64,000 nucleotides of DNA from Kitasatospora sp. NBC_00374 (GTDB lineage Bacteria; Actinomycetota; Actinomycetes; Streptomycetales; Streptomycetaceae). Numbering within the stretch: position 1 is the stretch's first letter; the number at the start of each line of letters is the position of its first letter. The stretch lies in assembly GCF_041434935.1 (NCBI RefSeq), contig NZ_CP107964.1, forward strand, positions 3,534,001 through 3,598,000, read 5' to 3'. This document shows, piece after piece, positions 9,286 to 18,286 of the stretch. The position numbers and the translations under genes were made by a program. The notes under the pieces are model-generated. The model ran no database searches. It was given only the letters and a program-made list of their open reading frames with translations, and was not told the DNA's origin.

Positions 9286-9885
9286 ATGACCGATCGCCGC
9301 ACCCTGGTACTCGCTTCCGCCTCCCCCGCCCGCCTCGGGCTGCTGCGCCAGGCGGGCCTCGACCCGCGGGTCGTGGTGAGCGGTGTCGACGAGGACGCCC
9401 TCAGTGCACCGACTCCGGCCGAACTCGCCCTGGTCCTGGCCGAGGCCAAGGCCAAGGCAGTGGCCTGCGGCCTGACCGGCGGTGAGCTGGTGATCGGCTG
9501 CGACTCGGTGCTGGAACTGGACGGACAGGCCCTCGGCAAGCCCGCCGACGCCGCGGAGGCGCTGCTGCGCTGGCAGTCGATGCGCGGCCGCTCCGGCGTA
9601 CTGCAGACCGGACACTGCGTGATCGACACCGCCACCGGCCGGCAGGCGTCGGCCACCGCCTCGACCACCGTGCGCTTCGGCAGCCCCGACGACGCGGAGA
9701 TCGCCGCCTACATCGCCAGCGGCGAACCGCTGCACGTGGCCGGGGCGTTCACGCTGGACGGCCGCTCCGCACCGTTCGTCGAGGGCATCGACGGCGACCC
9801 CGGCAACGTGATCGGCCTGTCGCTGCCGTTGCTGCGGCGGCTGCTCGCGGAGCTGGACGTCCGGATCACCGACCTCTGGGTCTGA
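9286..9885 (+). CDS. maf: Maf nucleotide pyrophosphatase (septum formation family)
   Basis: A 199-residue Maf protein, a pyrophosphatase acting on non-canonical or specific NTPs/dTTP/UTP. Motifs: [18 protein letters not shown], the substrate-binding [10 protein letters not shown] with downstream [14 protein letters not shown], and [26 protein letters not shown]. The ATG at 9286 is preceded by CCTAGGCTTGGCCGC, where TAGGCT is a -10 hexamer seven bases from the A of ATG, so the mRNA is probably leaderless. An in-frame GTG at 9259 is less likely. Confidence 0.94.
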   Translation: MTDRRTLVLASASPARLGLLRQAGLDPRVVVSGVDEDALSAPTPAELALVLAEAKAKAVACGLTGGELVIGCDSVLELDGQALGKPADAAEALLRWQSMRGRSGVLQTGHCVIDTATGRQASATASTTVRFGSPDDAEIAAYIASGEPLHVAGAFTLDGRSAPFVEGIDGDPGNVIGLSLPLLRRLLAELDVRITDLWV

Positions 9886-9928
9886 CCGGACCGCCCGGGC
9901 CGACCCGGCGCCGGGACCTGCGGCCCGG

Positions 9929-10690
9929 TCAGCCCGCGGGGGGCGCGTAGGTCGCCAGGAAGCTCTGCACATCGGGCAGCGCGCCGTCGCCGAGCACCTG
10001 TGCGCCGTGGTTCCCGCCGGGGTAGATCCTGAGCTGCTTGTCGGCCGAGGCCGCCGCCGCGTGCAGGCTCCTCGCGTCGGCGGGGAACGTGCTGTCGTGC
10101 TCCTCGGCGGCGAACAGGACGGGCACCTTCAACCGCTTCACGGCGGTGGCCGCGTTGTCGGCCCCGAAGGACTCCGGGCCGCTCAGCGAGACCACCGCGG
10201 CCACCGGCAGCGGAGAGGGCAGCGCCGCGGCCACCAGCGAACCGGTGCCGCCCTTGGACGCGCCGATCAGGACCAGCCTGGCGATCCCCTTGGACTTCAG
10301 GTAGCCGGCGACGGACTCGATGCCGGTCGCGACGTCCCCGTTGGCCGTGAAGGGCAGGACGGCGTAGCCCGCCGCGGTGAAGCCGTCCAGGTAGGGCACC
10401 CAGTCGCAGAGGCTGCCGCCGTTCTGGTGCGAGAGGACGATCGCGACCCTGGCGCCACCGGCGTCCGAGTCCCGGTAGTAGGCGTCCACGCTGCTGACGT
10501 CGCTCGGAATGCTCACCGCGCCCCTGGCGCCCTGCTCCTTGGTCAGGCACCCGTAGGTGACCGCCGAGGCGCTCGCCGACGGCGCGCCCGCCGGGCCGGC
10601 CGGACCGCCGGAGCCGCCCGGGCCGCCGCAGCCGGCGAGCAGCAGCCCGGCCGCCGCCAGCCCCGCCGCGGACATGGTGACGCGCTTCAT
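9929..10690 (-). CDS. Alpha/beta-hydrolase lipoprotein
   Basis: A 253-residue exported lipoprotein. The signal peptide ends in the lipobox LLAGC and is followed by a Gly/Pro/Ser linker (about residues 22-43). The rest resembles a dienelactone-hydrolase-type alpha/beta hydrolase: oxyanion segment LSHQNGGSLCDW, nucleophile elbow GASKGG with its Ser near the middle, an acid candidate in AAEEHDSTFP, and a terminal His in YPGGNHGAQVL. The substrate is unknown. A promoter with TTGACG and TAGCGT boxes lies upstream, and a DasR-like element overlaps its -35. That hints at co-regulation with amino-sugar uptake. Confidence 0.85.
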   Translation of the reverse strand: MKRVTMSAAGLAAAGLLLAGCGGPGGSGGPAGPAGAPSASASAVTYGCLTKEQGARGAVSIPSDVSSVDAYYRDSDAGGARVAIVLSHQNGGSLCDWVPYLDGFTAAGYAVLPFTANGDVATGIESVAGYLKSKGIARLVLIGASKGGTGSLVAAALPSPLPVAAVVSLSGPESFGADNAATAVKRLKVPVLFAAEEHDSTFPADARSLHAAAASADKQLRIYPGGNHGAQVLGDGALPDVQSFLATYAPPAG

Positions 10691-10738
10691 GATTCCCCCG
10701 TGAATCCGCCGTCCGGCCCCCCGCGGGCCGTGCCGTGC

Positions 10739-10782
10739 ACGCTAGGGAGCGGGGCGACGAAGCGTCAATGGTCTGGACCATT
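10739..10782 (-). promoter_or_regulatory. Promoter with DasR-responsive-element-like palindrome
   Basis: On the minus strand TTGACG (10768-10763) and TAGCGT (10744-10739) are separated by 18 bp. AATGGTCTGGACCATT (10767-10782) overlaps the upstream edge of the -35 and is a 7+2+7 inverted repeat. It differs from the DasR core TGGTCTAGACCA at one base. Binding there would be expected to repress the hydrolase lipoprotein gene. Confidence 0.6.
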
Positions 10783-10938
10783 ACGGTTGAGGCACGGCCC
10801 TTCCGGAGCACATGCCTCCGGTTTCCCGTTGCGGATACGGACAGAACCGGCCCCGTACATCTGTCGCAGTGACCCACCGACCCGGGGCCGCCCGCGCCGC
10901 TAGGCTGGCGCAGCCGTGGACCGGAAGGAGGCGCAGGG

Positions 10939-11691
10939 ATGACAGACAGCGTGCTGAACGTGGTGCTCGGCCTGGTCGCCAGCGCCATCAGTGCCGGTCT
11001 CGGCTGGCTCGCGCAGAGCGTGCGGCGCCGGCGCCGGCTCGGCCGGGTCCGGGAGTTCTTCGGGATGCCCGACGGCACCGAGTGCCTGCTGGTGGTCAAC
11101 CACCACGCCGCCTCGCACAGCTCCAAGAGCGTGTCGCGCAACGACGTGTACGCGCTGATGGAGCTGTCCGCGCTGGTCAAGGAGTGCGGCGCGCACGCCG
11201 AGATCGTGGCGCACGACCAGGTCCGGCAGGGGCTCGGCGGCAAGTCGGAGTTCTGTCTCGGCGGCCCGGCCAGCAACACCCGCACCGCGGCCCACCTGGC
11301 CTCCTGGCTGCCCGGGGTCGACTTCGCGGTGCAGAACCCGGACGGCCCGTTCGGCGACACCACCATCACGGTGGGAGAGCGCGAGTTCGCCTACGTGCAC
11401 CCGGACGCGTCGCCCGGCGGGCAGACGTACGTCCTGCTGGCACGGCTGCACCCGCAGCCCGGCAGCCGTCCGGTGTTCCTGATAGCCGGCCAGACCGCCA
11501 CCTCCAACCACGCGGCGGTGCGCCACCTGGTGGCCAACCACCGCGCCCTGGCCCGCCGCCACGGCAAGGACGGCACGTTCGCGCTCGTCCTGCGCGTGGT
11601 CAACGCCCGGGCGTACGGCCCGGACGTGGTCGAGCTCGCCGCGGACGTCACCGCGGCCGCGACCACCCGGACCGCCCCGGTGGCCGCCTGA
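10939..11691 (+). CDS. Conserved actinobacterial protein with N-terminal membrane helix
   Basis: A 250-residue protein with one N-terminal hydrophobic segment (VLNVVLGLVASAISAGLGWLA) followed by a basic stop-transfer cluster (RRRRRLGRVR), so the body is probably cytoplasmic. The body has alternating strands and helices (TECLLVVNHHA, VYALMELSALVKECGAHAEIV, GRPVFLIAG-like) that suggest a Rossmann-type nucleotide- or metabolite-binding fold. SEFCLGGPASNTRTAAHLA is a conserved-looking loop. The ATG at 10939 follows AAGGAGG. I do not recognise the family name. It lies next to the carboxylase alpha gene. Confidence 0.75.
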   Translation: MTDSVLNVVLGLVASAISAGLGWLAQSVRRRRRLGRVREFFGMPDGTECLLVVNHHAASHSSKSVSRNDVYALMELSALVKECGAHAEIVAHDQVRQGLGGKSEFCLGGPASNTRTAAHLASWLPGVDFAVQNPDGPFGDTTITVGEREFAYVHPDASPGGQTYVLLARLHPQPGSRPVFLIAGQTATSNHAAVRHLVANHRALARRHGKDGTFALVLRVVNARAYGPDVVELAADVTAAATTRTAPVAA

Positions 11692-11919
11692 CCCGCCCTC
11701 ATGTGGCCAAGACCACACCTGCCGCCGCGCGGCTCGAGCCGCCCGCGGGCTCCGCTCTACGGGCCCGCGTAACGTCGCCACCAGCGAGGTGTCCCGCTCC
11801 GTGAGCAGATGATCACGGAATCGCGTCACGCTCCGCGTGGGCTAGCTCACCACCTGGGGCTACTCGCCGGTACGACCATGCAATCCCTAGACTCAACGAG
11901 GTTCAAGAAGGGAGCCACA

Positions 11920-13692
11920 GTGCGCAAGGTGCTCATCGCCAACCGCGGAGAAATCGCCGTCCGGGTCGCCCGGGCCTGCCGGGACTCCGGTATCGCCAGC
12001 GTCGCCGTGTACGCCGAGCCGGACCGGGACGCGCTGCACGTCCGCGCGGCCGACGAGGCCTACGCGCTCGGCGGCGACACCCCGGCCACCAGCTACCTGG
12101 ACATCGCCAAGGTCCTCAAGGCCGCCGCAGACTCGGGCGCGGACGCCGTCCACCCGGGCTACGGCTTCCTGTCCGAGAACGCCGAGTTCGCCCAGGCCGT
12201 CCTGGACGCGGGTCTGACCTGGATCGGCCCGCCGCCGCAGGCCATCCGCGACCTCGGTGACAAGGTCACCGCCCGGCACGTCGCCCAGCGGGCGGGGGCG
12301 CCGCTGGTCGCGGGCACGCCGGAGCCGGTCGGCGGCGCCGACGAGGTCGTCGCGTTCGCCCGGGAGCACGGCCTGCCGGTCGCCATCAAGGCGGCCTTCG
12401 GCGGTGGCGGCCGCGGCCTCAAGGTCGCCCGCACCCTGGAGGAGATCCCGGAGCTGTTCGAGTCGGCGGTCCGCGAGGCGGTCGCCGCCTTCGGCCGCGG
12501 CGAGTGCTTCGTCGAGCAGTACCTGGACAACCCGCGGCACGTGGAGACCCAGTGCCTGGCCGACCAGCACGGCAACGTGGTGGTCGTCTCGACCCGTGAC
12601 TGCTCGCTCCAGCGGCGCCACCAGAAGCTGGTCGAGGAGGCCCCCGCGCCGTTCCTCACCGCCGAGCAGAACGCCGAGCTGTACCGCGCGTCCAAGGCGA
12701 TCCTGCGCGAGGCGGGCTATGTCGGCGCCGGCACCTGCGAGTTCCTGGTCTCCCAGGACGGGCTGATCTCCTTCCTGGAGGTCAACACCCGTCTGCAGGT
12801 CGAGCACCCGGTCTCCGAGGAGGTCACCGGCATCGACCTGGTCCGCGAGATGTTCCGGATCGCGGACGGCGAGGAGCTCGGCTACGACGACCCGGAGATC
12901 CGCGGTCACTCGATCGAGTTCCGGATCAACGGCGAGGACCCGGGCCGCAACTTCCTGCCGGCCCCCGGCACCGTGACGCTGTTCGCCCCGCCGTCCGGCC
13001 CGGGCGTGCGGCTGGACGCGGGCGTGGAGACCGGCTCGGTCATCGGCCCGGCCTGGGACTCCCTGCTGGCCAAGCTGATCGTCACCGGCGCCACCCGCAA
13101 GCAGGCGCTGCAGCGCTCCGCCCGGGCCCTGGCCGAGTTCAAGGTCGAGGGCATGGCCACCGCCATCCCGTTCCACCAGGCGGTCGTCACCGACCCGGCG
13201 TTCGCGCCGGAGGTGCACGGCAGCGACGAGGCGTTCAAGGTCTTCACCCGCTGGATCGAGACCGAGTTCGACAACACCATCCCGGCCTTCACCGGCGCGG
13301 GCGGGGACGCCGAGGAGGCGGACCAGCGGGAGACCGTGGTGGTCGAGGTCGGCGGCAAGCGGATCGAGGTCTCGCTGCCCTCCTCGCTGGGCGTCTCCGC
13401 CGCCCCGGCGGCGGGCGGTGCCGCGGCCAAGACCAAGCGCCGCGCCGGTGCCAAGAAGGCCGGCTCGGCGGTCAGCGGCGACACGCTGGCCTCGCCCATG
13501 CAGGGCACCATCGTCAAGGTCGCCGTGACGGAGGGCCAGACGGTCGCCGAGGGCGAGCTGATCGTCGTCCTGGAGGCGATGAAGATGGAGCAGCCGCTCA
13601 ACGCGCACAAGGCCGGCACCGTCGTCGGCCTCAAGGCCGAGGTGGGCGCCAGCGTCAGCAGCGGCGCCGCGCTCTGCGAGATCAAGGACTGA
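11920..13692 (+). CDS. accA2: Acyl-CoA carboxylase alpha subunit (biotin carboxylase plus biotin carrier)
   Basis: A 590-residue fused biotin carboxylase/biotin carboxyl carrier protein. The N half shows [13 protein letters not shown], the ATP-grasp glycine loop [30 protein letters not shown] and [13 protein letters not shown]. After an Ala/Lys-rich linker (about residues 490-520) comes the carrier domain with the biotinylation motif EAMKMEQP. The GTG start at 11920 is preceded by AAGGGAG; earlier ATGs lack ribosome-binding sites. The length equals the S. coelicolor AccA2 as I recall it. It serves the beta/epsilon complex encoded at 6521-8344, and BirA (5329-6222) is the expected ligase. Confidence 0.95.
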   Translation: MRKVLIANRGEIAVRVARACRDSGIASVAVYAEPDRDALHVRAADEAYALGGDTPATSYLDIAKVLKAAADSGADAVHPGYGFLSENAEFAQAVLDAGLTWIGPPPQAIRDLGDKVTARHVAQRAGAPLVAGTPEPVGGADEVVAFAREHGLPVAIKAAFGGGGRGLKVARTLEEIPELFESAVREAVAAFGRGECFVEQYLDNPRHVETQCLADQHGNVVVVSTRDCSLQRRHQKLVEEAPAPFLTAEQNAELYRASKAILREAGYVGAGTCEFLVSQDGLISFLEVNTRLQVEHPVSEEVTGIDLVREMFRIADGEELGYDDPEIRGHSIEFRINGEDPGRNFLPAPGTVTLFAPPSGPGVRLDAGVETGSVIGPAWDSLLAKLIVTGATRKQALQRSARALAEFKVEGMATAIPFHQAVVTDPAFAPEVHGSDEAFKVFTRWIETEFDNTIPAFTGAGGDAEEADQRETVVVEVGGKRIEVSLPSSLGVSAAPAAGGAAAKTKRRAGAKKAGSAVSGDTLASPMQGTIVKVAVTEGQTVAEGELIVVLEAMKMEQPLNAHKAGTVVGLKAEVGASVSSGAALCEIKD

Positions 13693-14034
13693 CCTCCGGT
13701 CAGTGCCGTGGACCGGCCCGTGCGCCCCTCCCGGGGGCCCGCGGGCCGGTTCGCGTTCCAGGCCGGCGCACCTTCCGGGCCGTTCCCGCCCGTTCCCGCC
13801 CGTTCCCGCCGTTCCCGCCCGGCCCCCTCGGCACGGTTTCTGACAGTCGATGACGAGGTCACGACAGTGACTCGACGGTGTGACGAGTGCGTGGTACTCG
13901 TCGGTTTTCGGTGATGGGGATTCCGATACCCGGACGTAGCCGCTAGTTTGCCCGAATCGCGTGATTCCGTCCCCACATCCCTCCGGCAGCAGTGGCCGAG
14001 GGTCCGGCCTCACGCGGGGAAGGCACTACCTCCT
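13693..14034 (+). other. Intergenic stretch with short tandem repeat and possible terminator
   Basis: No gene is visible between the carboxylase alpha gene and the permease. About 13779-13822 holds a degenerate tandem array of the 9-10 bp unit CCCGTTCCCG. A 7-bp inverted repeat GACGAGT / ACTCGTC (13882-13888 and 13896-13902), followed by GGTTTT, could terminate transcription from upstream. The permease promoter should lie in the last 100 bp. Confidence 0.5.
13882..13902 (+). terminator. Weak candidate terminator downstream of the carboxylase alpha gene
   Basis: Seven-base perfect stem with a 7-base loop, followed by a short T run (CGGTTTTC). It lies 190 bp after the stop codon, so it could equally be an operator for the permease. 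Confidence 0.3.
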
Positions 14035-15477
14035 ATGAGCGCGGACACCACCCAGCGCACCAGGACCGGCCCCGAGGCCGCCGACGGCAACTCCGACGGC
14101 AACCTCCAGGCCGGACTCAAGAACCGCCACCTGTCGATGATCGCCATCGGCGGCGTGATCGGCGCCGGCCTGTTCGTCGGCTCCGGCGCCGGCATCGCCT
14201 CGACCGGCCCGGGCATCCTGCTCTCCTACGCCCTGGCCGGCGTGCTGGTCGTCATGGTGATGCGGATGCTCGGCGAGATGGCCGCCGCGGACCCGCAGAG
14301 CGGCTCCTTCTCCGCGTACGCGGACCGGGCGCTGGGCCGCTGGGCCGGTTTCTCGATCGGCTGGCTGTACTGGTTCTTCTGGGTCGTCGTGCTGGCCGTG
14401 GAGGCCACCGCCGGCGCCAAGATCCTCAACGGCTGGATGCCCGGCGTACCGCAGTGGGCCTTCGCCCTGCTGGTGATGGCCGTGCTCACCGCGACCAACC
14501 TCTTCTCGGTCGCCTCGTACGGCGAGTTCGAGTTCTGGTTCGCCGGCATCAAGGTGGTGGCCATCGCGGCCTTCATCGTGATCGGCACCCTGGCCGTGTT
14601 CGGCCTGCTGCCCGGCACGCACGCGGTCGGCACCACCAACCTGGTCGGCCACAACGGCGGCTTCCTGCCGCACGGCGTGGGCGCGGTCTTCACCGGCATG
14701 CTGACCGTGGTCTTCGCCTTCATGGGCAGCGAGATCGTCACCCTGGCCGCCGGCGAGTCCGCCGACCCCGAGAAGGCCGTCAGCAAGGCCACCAACAGCG
14801 TGATCTGGCGGATCGGGATCTTCTACCTGGGCTCGATCGCCATCGTGGTCACCCTGCTGCCCTGGGACTCCGCCGCCGTCAAGGGCAGCCCGTACGTGGC
14901 GGTACTGGAGCACGTCGGCATCCCCGGCGCGGGCCGCGTGATGGACGTCATCGTGCTGACCGCCGTGCTGTCCTGCCTCAACTCCGGCCTGTACACGGCC
15001 TCCCGGATGGCCTTCTCGCTCGGCCGCCGGGGCGACGCGCCCGCCGCCTTCGCCAAGGTCAGCAGCCGCGGCGTGCCGACCACGGCGATCCTGGCCTCGG
15101 TGGTCTTCGGCTTCGTCGCGGTGTTCTTCAACTACACCTCGCCGAACACCGTGTTCCAGTTCCTGCTGAACTCCTCGGGCGCGGTCGCGCTGTTCGTCTG
15201 GGTCGTGATCTGCCTGTCCCAGCTGCGGATGCGGAAGATCATCGAGCGTGAGTCGCCGGAGCGGCTGACCGTGCGGATGTGGCTCTACCCGTACCTGACC
15301 TGGGCCACCATCGGCCTGATCGGCTTCGTGATGGCGTACATGTTCACCACCGAGGACGGCCGCAAGCAGATGTACCTCTCCCTGGTCGCGGCGGCGATCG
15401 TGCTGGCCGCCGCGCCGATCGTGCAGCGCCGGCGGGCCGGCCGCGAGCTGGCGGCGGAGGCCGCGAGCGGCTCCTGA
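14035..15477 (+). CDS. Amino acid permease, APC superfamily (GABA/aromatic permease type)
   Basis: A 480-residue polytopic transporter with about twelve hydrophobic segments. The signature start HLSMIAIGGVIGAGLFVGSG (TM1, with the substrate-binding GVIGAGLF loop), then LSYALAGVLVVMVMRMLGEM in TM2 and AFMGSEIVTLAAGESADPEKAV, are diagnostic of the amino acid transporter branch that includes GabP, AroP and CycA. The ATG at 14035 was chosen as the first start before the hydrophilic N terminus. Transport is presumably proton-driven amino acid uptake; the substrate cannot be named. It is convergent with the DeoR gene, with a shared terminator. Confidence 0.92.
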   Translation: MSADTTQRTRTGPEAADGNSDGNLQAGLKNRHLSMIAIGGVIGAGLFVGSGAGIASTGPGILLSYALAGVLVVMVMRMLGEMAAADPQSGSFSAYADRALGRWAGFSIGWLYWFFWVVVLAVEATAGAKILNGWMPGVPQWAFALLVMAVLTATNLFSVASYGEFEFWFAGIKVVAIAAFIVIGTLAVFGLLPGTHAVGTTNLVGHNGGFLPHGVGAVFTGMLTVVFAFMGSEIVTLAAGESADPEKAVSKATNSVIWRIGIFYLGSIAIVVTLLPWDSAAVKGSPYVAVLEHVGIPGAGRVMDVIVLTAVLSCLNSGLYTASRMAFSLGRRGDAPAAFAKVSSRGVPTTAILASVVFGFVAVFFNYTSPNTVFQFLLNSSGAVALFVWVVICLSQLRMRKIIERESPERLTVRMWLYPYLTWATIGLIGFVMAYMFTTEDGRKQMYLSLVAAAIVLAAAPIVQRRRAGRELAAEAASGS

Positions 15478-15513
15478 GCCACCGGCCGGCGCCCGTACCG
15501 GACCGGCGCCGGC

Positions 15514-15550
15514 GCCCAGGGTCCGCAGCGGCACTCAGCGGACCCTGGGC
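15514..15550. terminator. Bidirectional terminator between permease and DeoR gene
   Basis: A perfect 13-bp stem (GCCCAGGGTCCGC / GCGGACCCTGGGC) with an 11-base loop. The DeoR stop codon lies in the loop, so the right arm is also coding sequence for the DeoR C terminus. Confidence 0.8.
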
Positions 15551-16512
15551 CCGCCCAACTCGGCGAGCCGGGTGGGCAGCTGGCCCGGCGGGCCGCTGTG
15601 CGCCCCGGGCCGCCGCTGGCCCGGCAGGGGGGCTCCGCCGGGCGGCGGGGCGACCCGGCGCGGGACGGCGGGGCCGGACAGCTGCTGGTGCCGGTCCTGA
15701 CCGCCGTGCACCGGCGGCTCGGCCGGGAGCCCGGTCGGGGCGACCGAGATCCGCACCCCGCAGTCGGCCAGCGCGCTCAGCTCGCAGGCGGTCGCGTCCT
15801 CGGCGGCGGACTGCTCGTCCGTCACCAGGTGCGTGATCGCCTCGGTCGGCACCGTCTGGAACATGGTGTCCGACCCGAGCTTGGTGTGGTCCGCCAGCAC
15901 GATCACCTCGGCGGCGGCCTGGACCAGGGCGCGGTCCACGCTGGCGGAGAGCATGTTGGTGGTGGACAGGCCGCGCTCGGCGGTCAGGCCGCTGCCGGAG
16001 ATGAAGGCCTTGGAGACCCGCAGCCCGTGCAGGGACTGCTCGGCCCCACTGCCCACGAGGGCGTAGTTGGAGCCCCGCAGGGTGCCACCGGTCATCACCA
16101 CCTCCACCCGGTTGGCGTGCGCGAGCGCCTGGGCGACCAGCAGGGAGTTGGTGACCACCGTCAGGCCCGGCACCCGGGCCAGCCGGCGGGCCAGTTCCTG
16201 CGTGGTGGTGCCCGCGCCGACCACCACCGCGTCGCCCTCCTCGACCAGGCCTGCGGCCAGGTCGGCGATGGCGCTCTTCTCGGCGGCGGCGAGATGGGTC
16301 TTCTGCGGATAGCCGGGCTCCCGGCTGAAGCCGCCGGGGAGCACCGCGCCGCCGTGCCGGCGGTCGAGCAGCCCTTCGGCCTCCAGCGCCCGGACGTCCC
16401 GGCGGACGGTGACTTCGGAGGTCTGGACGACGCGGGCCAGTTCGCGGAGCGAGACCGCTCCGTTGGCGCGCACCATCTCAAGGATCAACTGGCGACGTTC
16501 TGCTGCAAACAC
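15535..16512 (-). CDS. DeoR family transcriptional regulator with extended C terminus
   Basis: A 325-residue DeoR/GlpR-type regulator. Residues 1-57 are the DeoR helix-turn-helix (AERRQLILEMVRANGAVSLRELA, then SEVTVRRDVRALEAEGLLDRRHGGAV). Residues about 75-250 form the phosphosugar-sensing domain (VVGAGTTTQELARRL, VTNSLLVAQAL, GGTLRGSNYALVG, ISGSGLTAERGLST, VLADHTKLG). Typical members end near residue 255. This one carries about 60 extra Pro/Gly/Arg-rich residues running into the terminator hairpin, so an ancestral stop may have been lost. GTG start. The ligand is unknown; a deoxyribose or ribose phosphate would fit the nearby salvage genes but is unproven. Confidence 0.9.
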   Translation of the reverse strand: MFAAERRQLILEMVRANGAVSLRELARVVQTSEVTVRRDVRALEAEGLLDRRHGGAVLPGGFSREPGYPQKTHLAAAEKSAIADLAAGLVEEGDAVVVGAGTTTQELARRLARVPGLTVVTNSLLVAQALAHANRVEVVMTGGTLRGSNYALVGSGAEQSLHGLRVSKAFISGSGLTAERGLSTTNMLSASVDRALVQAAAEVIVLADHTKLGSDTMFQTVPTEAITHLVTDEQSAAEDATACELSALADCGVRISVAPTGLPAEPPVHGGQDRHQQLSGPAVPRRVAPPPGGAPLPGQRRPGAHSGPPGQLPTRLAELGGPRVR

Positions 16513-16559
16513 AGAACCGACGGTAACTGAATGACCGTCTGCTTTCAGGCGTTTGCAGC
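16502..16559. promoter_or_regulatory. Inverted repeat pair at the DeoR gene promoter
   Basis: GCTGCAAAC (16502-16510) and GTTTGCAGC (16551-16559) are exact inverted copies 40 bp apart; the first overlaps the DeoR start codon. This could be a looping or dimer-bridging autoregulatory operator. The sequence is unlike CTACGCGCGTAG found at the salvage genes. Confidence 0.35.
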
Positions 16560-16710
16560 TGGTAACGGGAATTGCTCACGTCGGCCCAGCGCACGACCGT
16601 ACAATGTGCGCCGCTGTCCACCGGCGCACGCGCTCCGCCGCGCGGGTGGGATCAGCCGGGAACGGCCGAGGCGGCCACCACCGGCGGCCGCCTCAACTGG
16701 ACTGCGCGGG

Positions 16711-18156
16711 TCAGGAGTCCGGGTCCTCGCGCTTGCGGATGTGCAGCTGCCGGGCGGCCTCGGCGGTGGATCCGGAGAGCGACGGGTAGACGGTGAACGC
16801 GCTGGCCACCTGTTCGACCGTCAAGTTGTTGTCCACCGCGAGCGAGATCGAGTGAATGAGTTCGCTGGCGCGCGGCGACACCACCACACCGCCCACCACG
16901 ATGCCGGTGCCGGGGCGGCAGAACAGCTTCACGAAGCCGTCCCGGATGCCCTGCATCTTGGCCCGCGGGTTGCCCCGCAGCGGCAGCTTGACCTCGACGG
17001 CGTCCATCTTCCCGCAGGAGACGTCGGCGGCGGTGTAGCCGACGGTCGCGATCTCCGGGTCGGTGAAGACGTTGGAGGCCACCGTCTTCAGGTTCAGCGG
17101 CTGCACCGCGTCGCCGAGCGCGTGGTACATCGCGATCCGGCCCTGCATGGCGGCGACCGAGGCGAGCATGAAGACACCGGTGCAGTCACCGGCCGCGTAC
17201 ACACCCGGCGCGGACGTCCGGGAGACCCGGTCGACCTTGATCTGGCCCCAGTCGTTGAGCTTGACCCCCGCCTCCTCCAGGCCCATGCCGGAGGTGTTGG
17301 GGATCGAGCCGACCGCCATCAGACAGTGCGTACCGTTGATCACCCGGCCGTCCGCCAGTGTCACCTCGACCTGGTCGCCGACGCGCTTGGCGGTCTCCGC
17401 GCGGGAGCGGCTCATCACGTTCATGCCGCGGCGGCGGAAGACCTCCTCCAGCACCTCGGCGGCGTCCGGGTCCTCGCCGGGCAGCACCCGGTCGCGGGAG
17501 GAGACCAGGGTGACCCGGGAGCCGAGCGCCTGGTAGGCACCGGCGAACTCGGCGCCCGTGACACCGGAACCGACCACGATCAGCTCCTGCGGCAGCTCCT
17601 CCAGGTCGTAGACCTGCGTCCAGCTGAGGATCCGCTCGCCGTCCGGCTGGGCCTCGGGCAGCTCGCGCGGGCGCACCCCGGTGGCGATCAGCACGGCGTC
17701 GGCGCGCACGGACTCGGTGCTGCCGTCCTCGCGGTCGACCAGGACCTCGCGGGAGCCGTCCGCGCCCTGGCCGCCGGCGCCCAGCCGGCCCCGGCCGCGC
17801 AGCACGGTGACACCGGCCCGGGTCACGGCCTGGGTGATGTCGTGCGACTGGGCGATAGCCAGCCGCTTCACCCGTCGGTTGACCTTGCCGAGGTCCACGC
17901 CGACCACCCGGGCCGCGCGCTCCAGCGGCGGGGTGTCGTCGGCGACGATGATGCCGAGCTCCTCGTAGGAGCTGTCGAAGGTGGTCATCACCTCGGCCGT
18001 GGCGATCAGGGTCTTGGACGGCACGCAGTCCGTGAGTACCGCCGATCCACCCAGACCGTCGCGGTCGACAACGGTCACCTCCGCGCCGAGCTGGGCGGCC
18101 ACCAGGGCCGCCTCGTATCCGCCGGGTCCGCCACCGATGATCACGATCCGAGTCAC
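16711..18156 (-). CDS. lpdA: LpdA-type NAD(P)H quinone dehydrogenase (flavoprotein disulfide reductase family)
   Basis: A 481-residue FAD/NAD-binding oxidoreductase: N-terminal GGGPGGYEAALVAAQLG, ATGVRPRELP, second Rossmann motif VVGSGVTGAEFAGAYQALG, and VYAAGDCTG for FAD. The active-site region reads GGSAVLTDCVPSK. The first redox cysteine of lipoamide dehydrogenase is Ala39, and the C-terminal His-Glu dyad is replaced by VYPSLSGSTAEA. The same changes occur in M. tuberculosis LpdA (Rv3303c), which lacks lipoamide activity and reduces quinones, so quinone reduction is the better call. The GTG at 18156 has GGGAGA nine bases upstream; the ATG at 18165 is too close to it. It is divergent from the cyclotransferase-like gene. 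Confidence 0.9.
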   Translation of the reverse strand: MTRIVIIGGGPGGYEAALVAAQLGAEVTVVDRDGLGGSAVLTDCVPSKTLIATAEVMTTFDSSYEELGIIVADDTPPLERAARVVGVDLGKVNRRVKRLAIAQSHDITQAVTRAGVTVLRGRGRLGAGGQGADGSREVLVDREDGSTESVRADAVLIATGVRPRELPEAQPDGERILSWTQVYDLEELPQELIVVGSGVTGAEFAGAYQALGSRVTLVSSRDRVLPGEDPDAAEVLEEVFRRRGMNVMSRSRAETAKRVGDQVEVTLADGRVINGTHCLMAVGSIPNTSGMGLEEAGVKLNDWGQIKVDRVSRTSAPGVYAAGDCTGVFMLASVAAMQGRIAMYHALGDAVQPLNLKTVASNVFTDPEIATVGYTAADVSCGKMDAVEVKLPLRGNPRAKMQGIRDGFVKLFCRPGTGIVVGGVVVSPRASELIHSISLAVDNNLTVEQVASAFTVYPSLSGSTAEAARQLHIRKREDPDS

Positions 18157-18286
18157 GTGACCCATTCTCCCGCATGCCGGAACCGGCGCCACGCCGGGGG
18201 CGTTGAATCCGCCCGGCGCGCGCCGGATGTGACGGTGGCCACTCCCGGGCCGTGACCCAGGGGTGATCTCCCGTAGGCTGACGACC

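Noticed and set aside
13779..13822. CCCGTTCCCG tandem units as a CRISPR or origin iterons
   Set aside because: The units are only 9-10 bp, contiguous and degenerate, without spacers. They are a simple-sequence tract.
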